Of a stretch of 64,000 nucleotides of DNA, positions 62,574-64,000 are shown in pieces (the stretch's first letter is position 1; each line of letters starts with the position of its first letter). Below the pieces are notes generated by a model. It worked only from the letters and a program-made list of their open reading frames with translations. It searched no databases and was not told where the DNA came from. Position numbers and translations under genes: made by a program. Source of the DNA: CAVXEF01 sp963827315 (lineage in GTDB: Bacteria; Planctomycetota; Phycisphaerae; Sedimentisphaerales; Anaerobacaceae); NCBI GenBank assembly GCA_963827315.1, contig CAWHAL010000004.1:62001-126000 (forward strand), given 5' to 3'.

Positions 62574-64000
62574 TTAACTTTTAACTTCCCTATCAATCCA
62601 CCCCTGCACTTCTTTTACCATATGCTGCATCCCGATTTTCTTATAAAGCCCCAGGGCCTTCTCCAAGTACTCTTTAGCCTTGCCAATATCACCCCGCCGC
62701 TTATAAATCAAGCCGAGATTGCTATACTGTCTGGCCATTCCCTCCAGATGCCCGAGTTTCTCCTCGATATCTAAGCTTTTCCGGTGCCACTCCTCAGCTT
62801 TCCCAAAGTCTCCTCTCGCATCATAAACTAACCCAAGAGCGGCATACGTGCCGGCAATTCCCTCTAACCGCCCAAGCTTCTTTTCAATCTCTAACGATTT
62901 TTTATGCATCTCCTCGGCCTTATCCAAATCACGCCGTTTCCAGTAAATCACGCCGAGATTGCCATAAGCATTTGCAATGCTATGCGGGCGTCCCAGTTTT
63001 TCCTCAATCTCCAAAACCCTATGATACATCTTCTCAGCCCTATCCAGATCCCCACGTGTCTGGTAAATCAGCCCTAAATTGCCGTACTGATTCGCCATCC
63101 CCTCAAGGCGCCTGAGCTTTTCATCTATCCCTAGCGCCTTTTTATGCATTTGTTCCGCCTTATCCAAATCACCCTTTTTTTGATAAATCAGCCCTAAATT
63201 GCCTAAAAGGATTGCCTGTCTTTCCGAACCTTTCTTAACCATCTTCAATGTTCGCTCGGACAGGCTAATGCAGGTATCTAAAACACCAAGAATACGTAGA
63301 GGTTCGAAGCATTCATTTATAAATACACCCACAAAATCCTCCTGCCCTTGCGTTTCTAAAATATGCTCAGGCAGTCTTACCGCCGCCAATAAATTCGGCT
63401 TAATATCCTTATGCAGCCGCTCCCTGTAAATCCCCGCCGCCCGCGAGTGATATTCTTTCTTTTCAGCCTCCCCAATTTGTCCCAAAATATAATCCGCCAG
63501 TATCGCATGATATATCCGCCTGCCCTCTCCTTCATCCCGCAACAGTCCGCCAAGAAATTTATCTGCCAACAAATGCTGCCGTGTATCCGAGTCGACCTCA
63601 CTTACCGATTCCACTACATCATCAGGCACCCCTACTTCGAGAATCGCATATCCCTTTAAGAGGCGAATTGCATCCTTTCCCCTCTTGCTTAATTCTTTCC
63701 ATTGCACTTCTGCGAACTTCGTCGGCTCCGGCCTTTCCGGCAACTCCTCCAATTTTGTCCCCGCCTCTATCAAATCCAGTGCCGCCCCAATAGCATACGG
63801 ATGTCCATTGTAACGCTTCAAAATCTTTCGCAACTCTGGTATCGAAACCGGCAACTTCGCTCTTCGACATTTCACCAGTTCATCAACATCCGCTTCTTTC
63901 AGAACATCCAATCGCTTTTCTGGAATCGTTACTACGTTATCCAGCCTATCAAATGTCTCACTCTCAACCAGCACGTCCTCCGGCCTCTGTGCGAAAACAA
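62574..64000 (-). CDS. TPR protein, C-terminal part of a probable STAND ATPase (5' end outside the window)
   Basis: The frame stays open to the window edge; upstream residues VFAQRPEDVLVESETF are in frame before the GTG at 63974, so the start is beyond. First part (GHPYAIGAALDLIE, KELSKRGKDAIRLLKGYAIL) looks like the winged-helix/linker after an NB-ARC ATPase core. The last 240 residues are five to six closely related TPR_12 units of 40 residues (EMHKKSLEIEKKLGRLEGIA), with near-identical Asp/Ala-Glu positions. A sensor, perhaps defence-type, is likely, but the ATPase is not in view. Confidence 0.75.
   Translation of the reverse strand, partial: VFAQRPEDVLVESETFDRLDNVVTIPEKRLDVLKEADVDELVKCRRAKLPVSIPELRKILKRYNGHPYAIGAALDLIEAGTKLEELPERPEPTKFAEVQWKELSKRGKDAIRLLKGYAILEVGVPDDVVESVSEVDSDTRQHLLADKFLGGLLRDEGEGRRIYHAILADYILGQIGEAEKKEYHSRAAGIYRERLHKDIKPNLLAAVRLPEHILETQGQEDFVGVFINECFEPLRILGVLDTCISLSERTLKMVKKGSERQAILLGNLGLIYQKKGDLDKAEQMHKKALGIDEKLRRLEGMANQYGNLGLIYQTRGDLDRAEKMYHRVLEIEEKLGRPHSIANAYGNLGVIYWKRRDLDKAEEMHKKSLEIEKKLGRLEGIAGTYAALGLVYDARGDFGKAEEWHRKSLDIEEKLGHLEGMARQYSNLGLIYKRRGDIGKAKEYLEKALGLYKKIGMQHMVKEVQGWIDREVKS

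Noticed and set aside
62600..63200. Possible CRISPR-like periodicity of about 120 bp
   Set aside because: It is coding TPR repeats (40 codons); no direct repeats with unique spacers.

Overview
The window looks like a piece of a Planctomycetota chromosome, most likely class Phycisphaerae (inference). The lineage hints are a run of small secreted proteins ending in a Pro-Ala-Pro-Gly-Ala/TM/Arg-rich sorting signal (a PEP-CTERM variant), a secreted beta-helix protein ending in a dockerin-like tail, a TIGR03790-type protein and a bacterial STELLO/DUF288 protein. No rRNA, CRISPR array, prophage or exosortase gene is visible. Two tRNA genes (Phe-GAA, Tyr-GTA) are present.

Layout. 1-8.2 kb: exopolysaccharide control and initiation (tyrosine autokinase cut by the window edge, a phosphoglycosyl transferase fused to a hexapeptide-repeat domain, a 1392-residue TPR protein, an orphan LuxR-type regulator). 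8.4-12.7 kb: a membrane protein behind a consensus promoter, then four consecutive PEP-CTERM-like surface proteins, one carrying an IdeS/Mac-like cysteine peptidase and one a possible Cys-Gln thioester domain. 12.8-15.8 kb (minus strand): Wza-type export lipoprotein, a membrane protein and the beta-helix protein. 16.4-22.2 kb: housekeeping: tRNA-Phe, FHA-GAF sensor, tRNA-Tyr, prfB with its programmed frameshift, pepA, folE and a two-domain pterin synthase with an in-frame palindromic repeat. 22.2-33.5 kb: three large membrane glycosyltransferases, a decayed hypothetical gene, a repeat-rich 1.7 kb non-coding stretch, and the GDP-fucose branch (epimerase, gmd, fcl).

33.6-56.9 kb is a large surface-polysaccharide locus on the plus strand: sugar aminotransferase, putative glycosidase, Wzx flippase, F420-hydrogenase-beta-like protein, pyruvyl transferase, methyltransferases, five GT4 and GT2 glycosyltransferases, a Wzy-like polymerase, deacetylase, epimerase, and a GNAT-phosphoglycosyl transferase pair. 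It is a mosaic: it holds truncated remnants of at least five genes (Gfo/Idh/MocA oxidoreductase, WalW-type deacetylase, a TM-methyltransferase in two partial copies, a GT4 tail, a transposase), a MITE-like element, and a cassette bracketed by an exact 59-bp direct repeat. 56.9-64 kb: STELLO-like protein, DPM1-like GT2, VanZ, LABN protein, SagB-type nitroreductase, glutamine-dependent NAD synthetase, and the C-terminal part of a TPR/STAND protein that runs off the window.

How it fits together: the kinase, export lipoprotein, flippase, polymerase, phosphoglycosyl transferases and sugar-nucleotide enzymes form a Wzx/Wzy-type pathway for a fucose- and amino-sugar-containing, probably pyruvylated polymer; the PEP-CTERM-like proteins beside it are probably sorted to the envelope or matrix by an exosortase encoded elsewhere. 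Three single-base deletions lie in or next to homopolymers (two in the decayed gene near 24.6 kb, one in the Wzy-like gene), so read error must be excluded before calling those genes broken.
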